This document shows positions 21,221 through 30,484 of a stretch of DNA of 64,000 bases, in pieces. This DNA comes from Pelagibacteraceae bacterium GOM-A1 (lineage in GTDB: Bacteria; Pseudomonadota; Alphaproteobacteria; Pelagibacterales; Pelagibacteraceae). The stretch is taken from the NCBI GenBank assembly GCA_001704065.1, contig LHBX01000024.1, positions 1 to 64,000 of the forward strand, in the 5' to 3' direction. A program made the translations under genes and the position numbers. The notes below the pieces were generated by a model. It was not told the origin of the DNA and did no database searches. It saw only the letters and a program-made list of their open reading frames with translations. The stretch's first letter is position 1, and each line of letters begins with the position of its first letter.

Positions 21221-21251
21221 TAAAAAAAAAGGGCCCAATTAAGGGCCCTTT
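21221..21251 (-). terminator. Rho-independent terminator/attenuator between dctP and dctQ
   Basis: Minus strand AAGGGCCC-TTAATT-GGGCCCTT followed by a run of T (21222-21230). Confidence 0.9.
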
Positions 21252-21271
21252 AATAACTAAATTTAGTTAGA

Positions 21272-22402
21272 TTACATTCCTAATGCTCTGTTTCTTTGAG
21301 AAATGTAAGGTGAGTCAGACAAGTTGGTCCAAGAACCAATGTCTTTTCTAGCCTGTAAGAAACTAGAGTGGATTCTCTCAGCGAGACCACTGCTTGCTCT
21401 TGTTTCCTCAAATACTTCATTAGCAGCTTTAGCAAAACCATCATAAACTTTGTCGCTAAACTTCTCTAGTTTAACACCATGATCGTTTATTAATCTTGCA
21501 AGCGCAGCACCATTTTTAGCGTTGTACTCTGACATCATAACGTCATTTTCCATCGCAGCTGCAGCTTCAATTAATAGCTGATCTGATTTTGATAAGCTTG
21601 TAAACCAAGATTTGTTAGAACCACATGCTAACATAGATCCTGGCTCGTGCATTCCAGGATAGTAGTAGTATTTAGCAGCTTCTTGGAATTTCATAGCTTC
21701 ATCATTCCATGGACCTACCCACTCTGTTGCATCAATTGCACCAGAAACAAGGTTTTCGTAAATTTGTCCACCAGGAAGTGAAACTGGAGATCCTCCAAGT
21801 TTACCGATAACTTGTCCACCTAATCCAGGCATACGCATTTTAAGACCTTTGAAGTCATTAGGGCTTCTAATTTTCTTGTTAAACCATCCACCCATTTGAA
21901 CTCCTGTGCTTCCACACATAAAGTTTTTTAGACCAAATTTGTCTGATAGTTCATCCCATAATTGTTGACCACCAGCAAATCTAATCCATGCGTTCATTTC
22001 AGTGTAAGTGAAACCGAAAGGTACAGCTGTAAAGTAACCCCAAGCTGGATCTTTTTTAACCCAGTAGTAGTCAGCAGCGTGATACATTTGCGAGTTACCT
22101 GAAGCAACTTCATCAAATGAGTCAAACGCTTTAACCCTCTCGTTTGCTGCATAATAAGTGACTTGAATTCTTCCATCACTCATGTCTGTAATTCTTTGAG
22201 CAAATCTTTGCGCACCAGTTCCTAAACCTGGGAAATCTCTTCCCCATGTAGCTACCATAGAAGCTTCAATTCTTTCTTTGGCAACGGCTGGAGCAGCTAA
22301 AGATGATGCAGCTACAGCAGCAACACCAGTCGCAGCAGCAGCCTTAAAGAATTTACGTCTTGAAGGAGTTTTACCCTTCAATAGTTTTTTTTCTTTAATC
22401 AT
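21272..22402 (-). CDS. TRAP transporter substrate-binding protein (DctP), Tat-exported
   Basis: TPSRRKFFKAAAATGVAAVAASSLAAPAVA twin-arginine signal; WGRDFPGLGTGAQRFAQRITDMSDGRIQVTYY...GLKMRMPGLGGQVIGKLGGSPVSLPGGQIYENL. Confidence 0.93.
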   Translation of the reverse strand: MIKEKKLLKGKTPSRRKFFKAAAATGVAAVAASSLAAPAVAKERIEASMVATWGRDFPGLGTGAQRFAQRITDMSDGRIQVTYYAANERVKAFDSFDEVASGNSQMYHAADYYWVKKDPAWGYFTAVPFGFTYTEMNAWIRFAGGQQLWDELSDKFGLKNFMCGSTGVQMGGWFNKKIRSPNDFKGLKMRMPGLGGQVIGKLGGSPVSLPGGQIYENLVSGAIDATEWVGPWNDEAMKFQEAAKYYYYPGMHEPGSMLACGSNKSWFTSLSKSDQLLIEAAAAMENDVMMSEYNAKNGAALARLINDHGVKLEKFSDKVYDGFAKAANEVFEETRASSGLAERIHSSFLQARKDIGSWTNLSDSPYISQRNRALGM

Positions 22403-22471
22403 TATTTCTCCTCTTTAAGTTAATTAACTGATGCATTTAAAGCATATATGTTTCTTAGAGTCATTTTAAAA

Positions 22472-22490
22472 AAGTGAGGATTTTCCACTT
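22472..22490 (-). terminator. Possible weak terminator downstream of the amidase gene
   Basis: Minus strand AAGTGGAAAATCCTCACTTTTTT: short stem plus T run. Confidence 0.4.
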
Positions 22491-22492
22491 AA

Positions 22493-22511
22493 TTACAATC
22501 TATGATTGTAA
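22493..22511. promoter_or_regulatory. Perfect inverted repeat TTACAATC-TAT-GATTGTAA upstream of dctP; candidate operator
   Basis: 8-bp perfect arms with 3-bp spacer in the amidase-dctP intergenic region. Confidence 0.5.
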
Positions 22512-22528
22512 ATGTTTATGAATTATCT

Positions 22529-23827
22529 TTAATTATTGAATATTTTGGCATGGTTTAACATACTCAGATCTTCAAATTGTTTGCCTATAATTTGAACTCC
22601 TAAAGGCAAATTTTTTTCGCCTTTTAAAATTGGCAGTGAAATGCAGGGCACATGTGCAAGAGACCAAATCTTATTAAATTCTGGACTCCCAGTTGTCTTA
22701 AATCCTTTGTCAGCAATTCCACAACTACTTGGCGTTATAATTGCATCAAACCTTTCAAATATACTATCTAAGTTTTTTGAGTATGTTCTCATCGCATCTA
22801 AAGCTAAAGCATAATCTTTTGCCGAATGTTTTAGTCCATTAATAATTGCTCTCTTAATTTCTATAGAAAGTTTTCCTTTTGAAGTTTTGTAGTAATGATG
22901 GAAATTCTGAGCCATCTCTGTCTCATATATAATTGTATGACAATCAATCATATTTTCAAAATATTTGGGAGCAGTCTCAACCTTTAATATTTTTTTATTA
23001 TTTAAAATAAATTTGTTAAATGATTTTTTTGAAATACTGTCAACATTTCTCCAGCGTTTGGTTTTATAAAAAACAAATTTTGATTTTTTTATTTTAATTT
23101 TTTTATTAAGAAAATTAATATTTGTTGTTGTTTCATCTGCATCGTCTCTAGCAAACAAAACTTTCGATAAGAGTTCTACATCGCTAATTGTTTTTCCAAA
23201 TACTCCGACTTGATCTAAATTATATGATGTTTGCAAAACACCATTTCTAGAGATTAATCCATAGGTAGGTTTATAACCAACAACTCCACAATAAGAGGCT
23301 GGCCTAATTACAGATCCACCCGTTTGAGTTCCAATTGATAATGGTGCCATATCAGATGCAATAACAGCTGCAGAACCACTAGATGAACCTCCTGGTGTTC
23401 TTGAATAATCATGTGGATTTTTGGTTTTTGATGGCGATAAGAAAGCTAATTCACAAGTTACAGTTTTACCCATAATTATTGCTCCAGCTTTTTTTAAAAG
23501 CTCAACAATTTTAGCATCTAAATTATTTTTTTTTTTTAATTTTATTCTTGCGCCATATTTTGTTGGCATTTCAGATGTTGAGATAATATCTTTAAGTGCT
23601 ACTGGTAGACCATGCAAAACTCCTAAAGATTTTAATTTTTTTCTATGATTGTCAGATTTTTTTGCATCACTTAGTAGTTTTTTTTCATTAAAATATTCCC
23701 AAGCCTGAATATTCTTATCATATTTTTTTTTTTGATTGATATAAGCTTTACAAAGTTCAACGGAAGTTAATTGTTTATTTTTAAGTTTTTTTAAAAGTTG
23801 TTGTGCTGATAAATTTAGGAGTTTCAT
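22529..23827 (-). CDS. Amidase (amidase signature family)
   Basis: LPVALKDIIST...TPGGSSSGSAAVIASDMAPLSIGTQTGGSVIRPASYCGVVGYKPTYG (Ser-cisSer-Lys motif). Confidence 0.93.
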   Translation of the reverse strand: MKLLNLSAQQLLKKLKNKQLTSVELCKAYINQKKKYDKNIQAWEYFNEKKLLSDAKKSDNHRKKLKSLGVLHGLPVALKDIISTSEMPTKYGARIKLKKKNNLDAKIVELLKKAGAIIMGKTVTCELAFLSPSKTKNPHDYSRTPGGSSSGSAAVIASDMAPLSIGTQTGGSVIRPASYCGVVGYKPTYGLISRNGVLQTSYNLDQVGVFGKTISDVELLSKVLFARDDADETTTNINFLNKKIKIKKSKFVFYKTKRWRNVDSISKKSFNKFILNNKKILKVETAPKYFENMIDCHTIIYETEMAQNFHHYYKTSKGKLSIEIKRAIINGLKHSAKDYALALDAMRTYSKNLDSIFERFDAIITPSSCGIADKGFKTTGSPEFNKIWSLAHVPCISLPILKGEKNLPLGVQIIGKQFEDLSMLNHAKIFNN

Positions 23828-23834
23828 TTATCCT

Positions 23835-24908
23835 TTAAACTAATTTTTCATCAGAATAAACGCAACATTTCTCAGGTGGAAAATATAAATTTAATTCTCC
23901 GTCTGGAATGGGTTTTTCTCTTTCTACTTTTGACTTAATCACTAAATTACCCATTTTTCCTGTAAGGAGCTTGAAATTACCAAAGTCCTCAACTCTTGTA
24001 AGTTTAATTTTAACAGTATTATTTTTTTCTTTTTCAGCCAACTCTATGAACTCGGATCTAATTCCGAGTTTAACATTTTTATCTTTTAAATTTCCTAAAT
24101 TTGAATTTGTCTTTATAGTGGTATCATTAATTTTTACTTCATGATCAGAGGATACAGTTGAATGAAAAATATTCATCGCAGGAGAGCCAATAAAATAACC
24201 GACAAAAGTTGTTTTAGGTTTTTCAAATAAATCTTTTGGCAATCCAACTTGTACGATTTCACCTTGATCCATAACAATTATATTTTCGGCAAAAGTCATA
24301 GCTTCGTTTTGATCATGAGTTACATAAACCAATGTTGTTTTATATTGTTCATTGATTTCTTTTAAGTTTCTTCGAAGTCTAAATTTTAAATCTGGGTCTA
24401 TAACTGTAAGAGGTTCGTCCATTAAAACAGCTGCAACGTCTTCTCGAACCAACCCTCTACCTAAAGAGATAAGTTGTTTTTGATCAGCAGTTAATTTTCT
24501 CGCTGGTGAGTTTAAAAATGACGATAAATTTAAAGTATCTGAAACTGCTTTTACTCTTTCTTCAATTTTATCTTTTGTAAATTCCCTGCATCTTAGTGGA
24601 AACGCTAAATTATCATAAACAGTCATTGTATTGTAAATTACAGGGAATTGGAAAACTTGGGCAATATTTCTATCTTCCGTTTTTAAATCGGTCACAGGTG
24701 TTTCATCGAATAATATTTCACCTTTGGATGGTCTCACTAGTCCAGAAACAATGTTTAACATTGTGGTTTTTCCACACCCAGAAGGTCCCAAAATTGCATA
24801 CCGCTTGCCATTTTCCCATGTCATTGAAAACGGATTAAGAGCATATGTTGGTTTTGGATCTAGAGGATTATAGGTATGAGAAATATTTGATAAATCAATT
24901 TTAGCCAT
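23835..24908 (-). CDS. ABC transporter ATP-binding protein with degenerate signature motif (GlpT-like)
   Basis: Start trimmed to MAKIDLSNISHTYN; Walker A GPSGCGKTT; signature region LTADQKQLISLGRGL; Walker B AVLMDEPL. Confidence 0.88.
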   Translation of the reverse strand: MAKIDLSNISHTYNPLDPKPTYALNPFSMTWENGKRYAILGPSGCGKTTMLNIVSGLVRPSKGEILFDETPVTDLKTEDRNIAQVFQFPVIYNTMTVYDNLAFPLRCREFTKDKIEERVKAVSDTLNLSSFLNSPARKLTADQKQLISLGRGLVREDVAAVLMDEPLTVIDPDLKFRLRRNLKEINEQYKTTLVYVTHDQNEAMTFAENIIVMDQGEIVQVGLPKDLFEKPKTTFVGYFIGSPAMNIFHSTVSSDHEVKINDTTIKTNSNLGNLKDKNVKLGIRSEFIELAEKEKNNTVKIKLTRVEDFGNFKLLTGKMGNLVIKSKVEREKPIPDGELNLYFPPEKCCVYSDEKLV

Positions 24909-25980
24909 TTGTTCCTCCATATGGCGACGAAACCAATTTTTCATCTTCTCCAAAAGCATAAAACTTATTTACATTAAAATTTATTTTTACTTTCTCATGA
25001 ATTTTAAAATTCATTACTTCCTCGATTAAAGCAATTATTTTTGAATTTCCTCTTTTTAGGTGGAGCAATGTTTCTGACCCACTAATTTCTGCTAATTCTA
25101 TTTCAAATTCTTCACCATTTTCATCAAGTTTAATTTCTGAAGCTCTAATTCCAAAATTATAATCTTTATCTTCTAAATTCTTAAAATGATTTGGAATTTC
25201 TAAAGAAATATTCTCAAAATTCAGATTTTTTAAATTTTTTGAACCCTTTAAAACATTCATTGGTGGATCATTTGATATTTCTGCAACTTTTAAATTAGAT
25301 GGATTTTCAAAAATCTCTTTAGCAGCCCCTTTTTGTAATACTTTCCCTTCATCTAAAACAATTACTTCTCCATTTAGTTCCATTACTTCTTGGGGATCTG
25401 TTGTTGAGTAAATTAAAATTGTATCTTGGGACAGTCCTTCTGAGAAAATTCTTTTAAATTCTTCTCTTAACTGCTCTCTAAGTTTATAATCTAAATTAAC
25501 TAACGGTTCGTCTAGCAACAAAATTTTTGCTTTTTTTGCAAGTGATCTTGCAAGTGCAACTCTTTGTTGCTGTCCACCGGATAATTCCTGAATTTTTCTA
25601 TTTTCAAATCCAACTAATCCAACAGTTTTTAGAGCTTCATCTACATCTTTTTTTATTTGCTCAGGACTTAATTTTCTTTGTTCTAATGGAAAAGTTATGT
25701 TTTCATAAACATTTAAGTGAGGATAATTAATGAATTGTTGATAGACCATAGCAACATTTCTTTCCCAAACTGGTATTTTAATAAAGTCTTTTTCCTCAAA
25801 AGAAATTGAGCCTTGATCTGGATTTAATAATCCTGCAATTGTTTTTAAAAGTGTAGTCTTACCAGATAAGGTTCTGCCTAAAATGGTATACAAATTACCT
25901 TTTTTAAAATTAAATGAGACATCGTTTAAATGAAACTGCTCATCAGGTTTATAAGAAATTTTCTCTCCAATTAAATTCAT
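24901..25980 (-). CDS. ABC transporter ATP-binding protein (GlpS/UgpC-like)
   Basis: Walker A GRTLSGKTT; LSGGQQQRVALARSL; ILLLDEPL. Confidence 0.9.
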   Translation of the reverse strand: MNLIGEKISYKPDEQFHLNDVSFNFKKGNLYTILGRTLSGKTTLLKTIAGLLNPDQGSISFEEKDFIKIPVWERNVAMVYQQFINYPHLNVYENITFPLEQRKLSPEQIKKDVDEALKTVGLVGFENRKIQELSGGQQQRVALARSLAKKAKILLLDEPLVNLDYKLREQLREEFKRIFSEGLSQDTILIYSTTDPQEVMELNGEVIVLDEGKVLQKGAAKEIFENPSNLKVAEISNDPPMNVLKGSKNLKNLNFENISLEIPNHFKNLEDKDYNFGIRASEIKLDENGEEFEIELAEISGSETLLHLKRGNSKIIALIEEVMNFKIHEKVKINFNVNKFYAFGEDEKLVSSPYGGTNG

Positions 25981-26828
25981 TATTTTAATGCTCCTGATAA
26001 ATTTCCTTTTGATAGATATCTCTCAACTATAAATGCAACAATTATTAATGGTGCAACTGAGACTAAAGCTGATGCCGAAAGGCTCCACCATGGTGTTATT
26101 GATGAATTAAGTGCAACAACTTTTACAGGTAACAATTGTACTTCAGTAAATGTTAAAATAAATGCAAAAAAGAAATCTATCCATCCAAAAATAATACAAA
26201 ACATTCCTGCAACAATTAAACCAGGTATTGAATTTGGTAAAACAACTTTATAGAAAGCTTGATAAGGATTACACCCATCAATTAATGCAGTCTCATCTAA
26301 TTCTTTTGGAACTCTATTAAAAAAATCTACCATAATCCAAACAGCAATTGGCATTAATAAAACGATATATACGACCACTAGACCTAATAAACTATCAAGC
26401 AATCCTATTGTGCTTAGAAAAATAAAGAAAGGAATTGATAATACAATTGGAGGCATGATTCTTTGTGAAATGAAGAAAAAAGTAATATCGTTGTTTCTTA
26501 CAAATCCAGCTTTAAAAGTAAATCTTGATAGTGCATAAGCAGCAAGTGTTCCAAGAACAATACTTATTAAACTAGCAGTACAAGTTACAAAAATACTATT
26601 AAAATAGGGCTCAACAATATCTACTCCACCTTTCGCAGGAGACTTAATTAAAACTCTCCAACCCTCCAATGTTGGTTCGAAATCTAACCAAGGAATATAA
26701 GTTACTTTACTATTTACAGATTGGAAGTCTTTAAAAGATGTTGATACAGCCCACAGAAATGGTGCAACAACAAATACAGTCCAAAATGTAATAAAGAAAT
26801 ATTTAAGAAAAGTGTAAAGTTTGCTCAT
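25980..26828 (-). CDS. Carbohydrate/polyol ABC transporter permease (MalG-like)
   Basis: TM protein with EAA-loop ELDETALIDGCNPYQAFYKVVLPNSIPGLIVAG. Confidence 0.92.
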   Translation of the reverse strand: MSKLYTFLKYFFITFWTVFVVAPFLWAVSTSFKDFQSVNSKVTYIPWLDFEPTLEGWRVLIKSPAKGGVDIVEPYFNSIFVTCTASLISIVLGTLAAYALSRFTFKAGFVRNNDITFFFISQRIMPPIVLSIPFFIFLSTIGLLDSLLGLVVVYIVLLMPIAVWIMVDFFNRVPKELDETALIDGCNPYQAFYKVVLPNSIPGLIVAGMFCIIFGWIDFFFAFILTFTEVQLLPVKVVALNSSITPWWSLSASALVSVAPLIIVAFIVERYLSKGNLSGALK

Positions 26829-26830
26829 AT

Positions 26831-27697
26831 TTATTCTTTGATCATTAGTTTGGTTAAAACTTTAGCTATTATCGTTAAACTGATAATCATTATTACAAGA
26901 TAAGTGAAAGATAAGGTTGCTGCATAACCCATCTGAAATTCTCTTAATCCTTTAATATAAATATAAAAACTTGAGGTCTCAGTTGCAGTACCTGGTCCTC
27001 CTGAAGTCAAAACAAATACTGTATCCATTATTTTTGAAGCCTCGATAAGTCTTATAATTATTGCTCCAATTGATATTGGAGCCATCAAAGGAAAAGTTAC
27101 ATAAACAAATTTTCTAAATGGACTTGCTCCATCTATAGCGGCTGCCAAAAAGGGTTCTTTTGGAAGTGACAAAAGTCCAGCGAGTAATAGTAAAAACATA
27201 AATGGTGTCCATTGCCAAACCTCAACAATTATAACAGTAAACTTTGCAATAACTGGATCACTCAACCACAAAATTGGTTTTACTCCTAATCCACCTAACA
27301 AATCATTTACAGGACCTAGTGACTCATGAAAAAATGTTCTCCAAATAACTGTCATTATTACTGGAGTTGTCATCATTGGTACGAGAAAAATTACTCTAAA
27401 AAATCTTTTAAATTTTATTTCTCTCCAAACCATCATCGCTAGTGCAAATCCGATAACATATTGAAGAATAACTGTGGTTACCGATAAAAAACTTAGCCTA
27501 AAAAAAGACTCCCAAAACCTCGGGTCATCAGTAAATAACCTTATATAATTCGTGATACCTATGAAGTTCATTTCTGGTGTATAACTATTCCATCCAGAAA
27601 GACTTAATCTAATAGTAAAAATAATTGGAAAAATTAAAATTCCAATAAGTACAAACAATCCTGGGAATAAAAAAACAAACTTGTGTTTAAAATTCAT
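26831..27697 (-). CDS. Carbohydrate/polyol ABC transporter permease (MalF-like)
   Basis: TM protein with LAAAIDGASPFRKFVYVTFPLMAPI EAA loop. Confidence 0.92.
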   Translation of the reverse strand: MNFKHKFVFLFPGLFVLIGILIFPIIFTIRLSLSGWNSYTPEMNFIGITNYIRLFTDDPRFWESFFRLSFLSVTTVILQYVIGFALAMMVWREIKFKRFFRVIFLVPMMTTPVIMTVIWRTFFHESLGPVNDLLGGLGVKPILWLSDPVIAKFTVIIVEVWQWTPFMFLLLLAGLLSLPKEPFLAAAIDGASPFRKFVYVTFPLMAPISIGAIIIRLIEASKIMDTVFVLTSGGPGTATETSSFYIYIKGLREFQMGYAATLSFTYLVIMIISLTIIAKVLTKLMIKE

Positions 27698-27722
27698 AAT
27701 TTTTTTTGGATTATTTTAAAAT

Positions 27723-27744
27723 GTGGCCGTTAAAAAACGGCCAC
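27723..27744 (-). terminator. GC-rich hairpin between binding-protein and permease genes (attenuator or mRNA stabiliser)
   Basis: GTGGCCGTT-AAAA-AACGGCCAC perfect 9-bp inverted repeat; AT-rich but no clean T run on the minus strand. Confidence 0.75.
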
Positions 27745-27757
27745 AAGTTTTATAAAA

Positions 27758-29293
27758 TTATTGCTTATTATCTTCCATTGCTACACCAACAGCATAGGCT
27801 TTTCTTACGTTATCTTTTCCTACTCTGTTAAGTATATCTTCCCACTGTTTAGCAGCTTCGTCTAAAGCAGCTTGTGGAGATAATTGACCAGCTAATGCTT
27901 TTGCAGCAGCAGTAGCCAATGCAGCATTAAACTCAAAAGTTCCAGGAACTCTTAATGGAAATACTCTATTTTTACTTTGTTCCATTTGTGCAAGAGTATC
28001 AACATATGATTGAGCAATATCTTTATCCCAACCAATTTGTGTCCATACATCAACTTTAAAGTCATCATTTCTAAATGGGTTTACACCAAATCTACCAATT
28101 CCAATATCTGCTTGGTGGTTAGCTTCGTTAGCGAAGAAACATAGGTAATCGAAAGCCATTTCTTTCTCTTTACTTTTCTTAGCTACTCCAACTGCCCATC
28201 CCCATACGAAGAAAGGAGCTTGGTTAAAGCCTTCATCCCAAGAGTTAGTTTTTCTATTCCAAACTTTCATTGCTCCTGGTAACTGTGCAGCACCAACTTT
28301 ATTGTTTATTGGACTATCTGGTTGCATAGCAGCAACAAATGCATCATCCCATGAAAAACTAAACAAAGTTTGTCCTCCACCAAATGATCCAATTTCATCA
28401 CCTAAACCAAAATTTATTCCTCCTGGAGGAACATATTTAGTTGCCTCAACCCAATCTGTTAATGCTTCAACAAAACCTGGATTGTTAATTAGTGGTTTCA
28501 TAGTTTCTAAATCAAAGAAAAAACCACCTGGTGTTTTTGGATTTTTAGAGTAAGCAGCAGATCTTGAATAGAAAGCAGCATACATTAGGTCATCTTTTTT
28601 CATAACTTCTGCTGATCCATATTCTTTCTCGCCATCACCATCCCAATCCCATCCATTGAAATAAGCGGCCATTTCTCCATATTCTTTCCAAGTTGTTGGT
28701 ACCTTTAACTCTTTACCAGTAGCTTCCTTATATTGTTTTTGGTACTCAGGATTATCAATTACATCTTTTCTATATTTTAGATAATGTCTGTCTCCATCAA
28801 CCGGAAACTGATACATAACACCATCCCAAGATGCTACACCAATGTGAGACGGTGTAACGTCTTTCATTTGTTTCATCTCAACGTATTTCTTTGGAACTGG
28901 CTCTAAGTATCTTCTCCAATCGTTAATGAAGTTTGAAAATCCAAAAACGATGTCATATGGAGCTTGTCCAGCTTGAAATGGTACCATTGCTTTCGCATAT
29001 AAGTCACCTGCTGGTGTATGAGTAACATCAACTTTTGCTCCAGTAAGTTTAGCGAACTGCTCAGCATGTAGAGCTGTTGGCTCTCCCATGACTGGTACAG
29101 CATGTGTATTAATCTTAAGCGTCTTGCCTTTATAGTTTTTCTTAGACATAGACTCGTAAGAACAATCACCAGGAATATCCCCAGTTGCTTTGATATGTGG
29201 AAACTGATCACTCCACTTATCAGCATACGCAACAGGACTAAATACCAACAAAGCTGATATTAGAGCGGTTACGCAAGTTTTTATTGTCTTCAT
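27758..29293 (-). CDS. ABC transporter extracellular solute-binding protein
   Basis: Signal peptide MKTIKTCVTALISALLVFSPVAYA; family 1 binding-protein features; followed by permeases and ATPases. Confidence 0.92.
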   Translation of the reverse strand: MKTIKTCVTALISALLVFSPVAYADKWSDQFPHIKATGDIPGDCSYESMSKKNYKGKTLKINTHAVPVMGEPTALHAEQFAKLTGAKVDVTHTPAGDLYAKAMVPFQAGQAPYDIVFGFSNFINDWRRYLEPVPKKYVEMKQMKDVTPSHIGVASWDGVMYQFPVDGDRHYLKYRKDVIDNPEYQKQYKEATGKELKVPTTWKEYGEMAAYFNGWDWDGDGEKEYGSAEVMKKDDLMYAAFYSRSAAYSKNPKTPGGFFFDLETMKPLINNPGFVEALTDWVEATKYVPPGGINFGLGDEIGSFGGGQTLFSFSWDDAFVAAMQPDSPINNKVGAAQLPGAMKVWNRKTNSWDEGFNQAPFFVWGWAVGVAKKSKEKEMAFDYLCFFANEANHQADIGIGRFGVNPFRNDDFKVDVWTQIGWDKDIAQSYVDTLAQMEQSKNRVFPLRVPGTFEFNAALATAAAKALAGQLSPQAALDEAAKQWEDILNRVGKDNVRKAYAVGVAMEDNKQ

Positions 29294-29317
29294 CTTTTTT
29301 CCTCTCTTTGTTGTTAA

Positions 29318-30379
29318 TTATGGAACTAACACTGCACGACCTTTAATCTTACCATCATTTAAATCATGTAGTGCTTTATTAGCTTCTTCAAGTTTGTATT
29401 CTTTCATTGAAAGTTTTACCAAACCTTTATCTGCTAGTTCCATTAATTCATATAATTCAGCCCATGTACCTACTAAGCTTCCAACTATACTTTTTTCTTG
29501 ATCGATCATATCAATCGCCAAAACTCTTATTTCTTCTCCGTAACCTACAATATAGAAAGTCCCAGTTGCTTTGGTCATTTTAATTCCCATTGGCGTAGAA
29601 CCTTTTTCACCAACAAAATCTATAACAGCCTCTGCACCTTTTCCTTTTGTAAGTTCTTTTACTTTTTCAATTTCATTACCATCTATTAAAACTCCATGGT
29701 CAGCTCCTAGTTCCATTGCATGTTCTAAAGGTGCTTTTGCTTTTTCAACAACAATAATATTTGCAGCACACATTGCTTTCATACATTGAATTGCTATATG
29801 TCCTAATCCACCAGCACCTATGATTACACAATTTTCACCTGGCAGAAGGTGTCTAGTAGCTTTTTTTACAACTCTGTAAGCAGTCAAACCTGCGTCTGAA
29901 AATGGCGCAACGTCTATTGGACCTAAAACTTTTGGAATTTTTATTAGATTTCTTACGCTAGTTTGAAGTAATTCTGAATATCCCCCGTGTTTTACATTCA
30001 AACCTGCAAAAATTGGATCTTCAGCATGCATATCGTTTCCTCTTCTACAATCTAAGCATGTTCCTCCTGTGCCAGAAACTTTAGGGTGTAAAATAACTGC
30101 ATCACCTTTTTTAAATCCTGTAACATCTTTACCAACTTCCTCTATCCATCCAGCGTTCTCATGTCCCATTACCATCGGCAACAGATCGTTATTTTGATCT
30201 GTAATGTGCTTCCAAACTCCTTCAATTATATGCAAATCAGTTCTACAAACACCTGCAGCTCCAATTTTAACAATCACATCACTTGCTTTCTCAATTTTAG
30301 GATTTGGTAACTCTTCACCTGTGACCCAAACATCTGCTTTCATTTCTGGGTCATACTTATGTAAAACCTGTGCTTTCAT
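29318..30379 (-). CDS. Zinc-dependent NAD(P) alcohol dehydrogenase
   Basis: GVCRTDLHIIEG...VMGHENAGWIEEVG...CLDCRRGNDMHAED...IIGAGGLGHIAIQ. Confidence 0.92.
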   Translation of the reverse strand: MKAQVLHKYDPEMKADVWVTGEELPNPKIEKASDVIVKIGAAGVCRTDLHIIEGVWKHITDQNNDLLPMVMGHENAGWIEEVGKDVTGFKKGDAVILHPKVSGTGGTCLDCRRGNDMHAEDPIFAGLNVKHGGYSELLQTSVRNLIKIPKVLGPIDVAPFSDAGLTAYRVVKKATRHLLPGENCVIIGAGGLGHIAIQCMKAMCAANIIVVEKAKAPLEHAMELGADHGVLIDGNEIEKVKELTKGKGAEAVIDFVGEKGSTPMGIKMTKATGTFYIVGYGEEIRVLAIDMIDQEKSIVGSLVGTWAELYELMELADKGLVKLSMKEYKLEEANKALHDLNDGKIKGRAVLVP

Positions 30380-30484
30380 TATTTCCTCTCTAAATTTATT
30401 TTTTATAAATAAATTTTAAATTGAAATAAAAAATATGTCTAGAAAGTTAGAATAATTTTAATTACCAATTACAACTTCAGATTG

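Noticed and set aside
23835-24959. Extended N-terminus MLLEKMKNWFRRHMEEQ on the second ATPase
   Set aside because: Overlaps the C-terminal coding end of the upstream ATPase; conserved ABC ATPase sequence begins at MAKIDLSNISHTYN.
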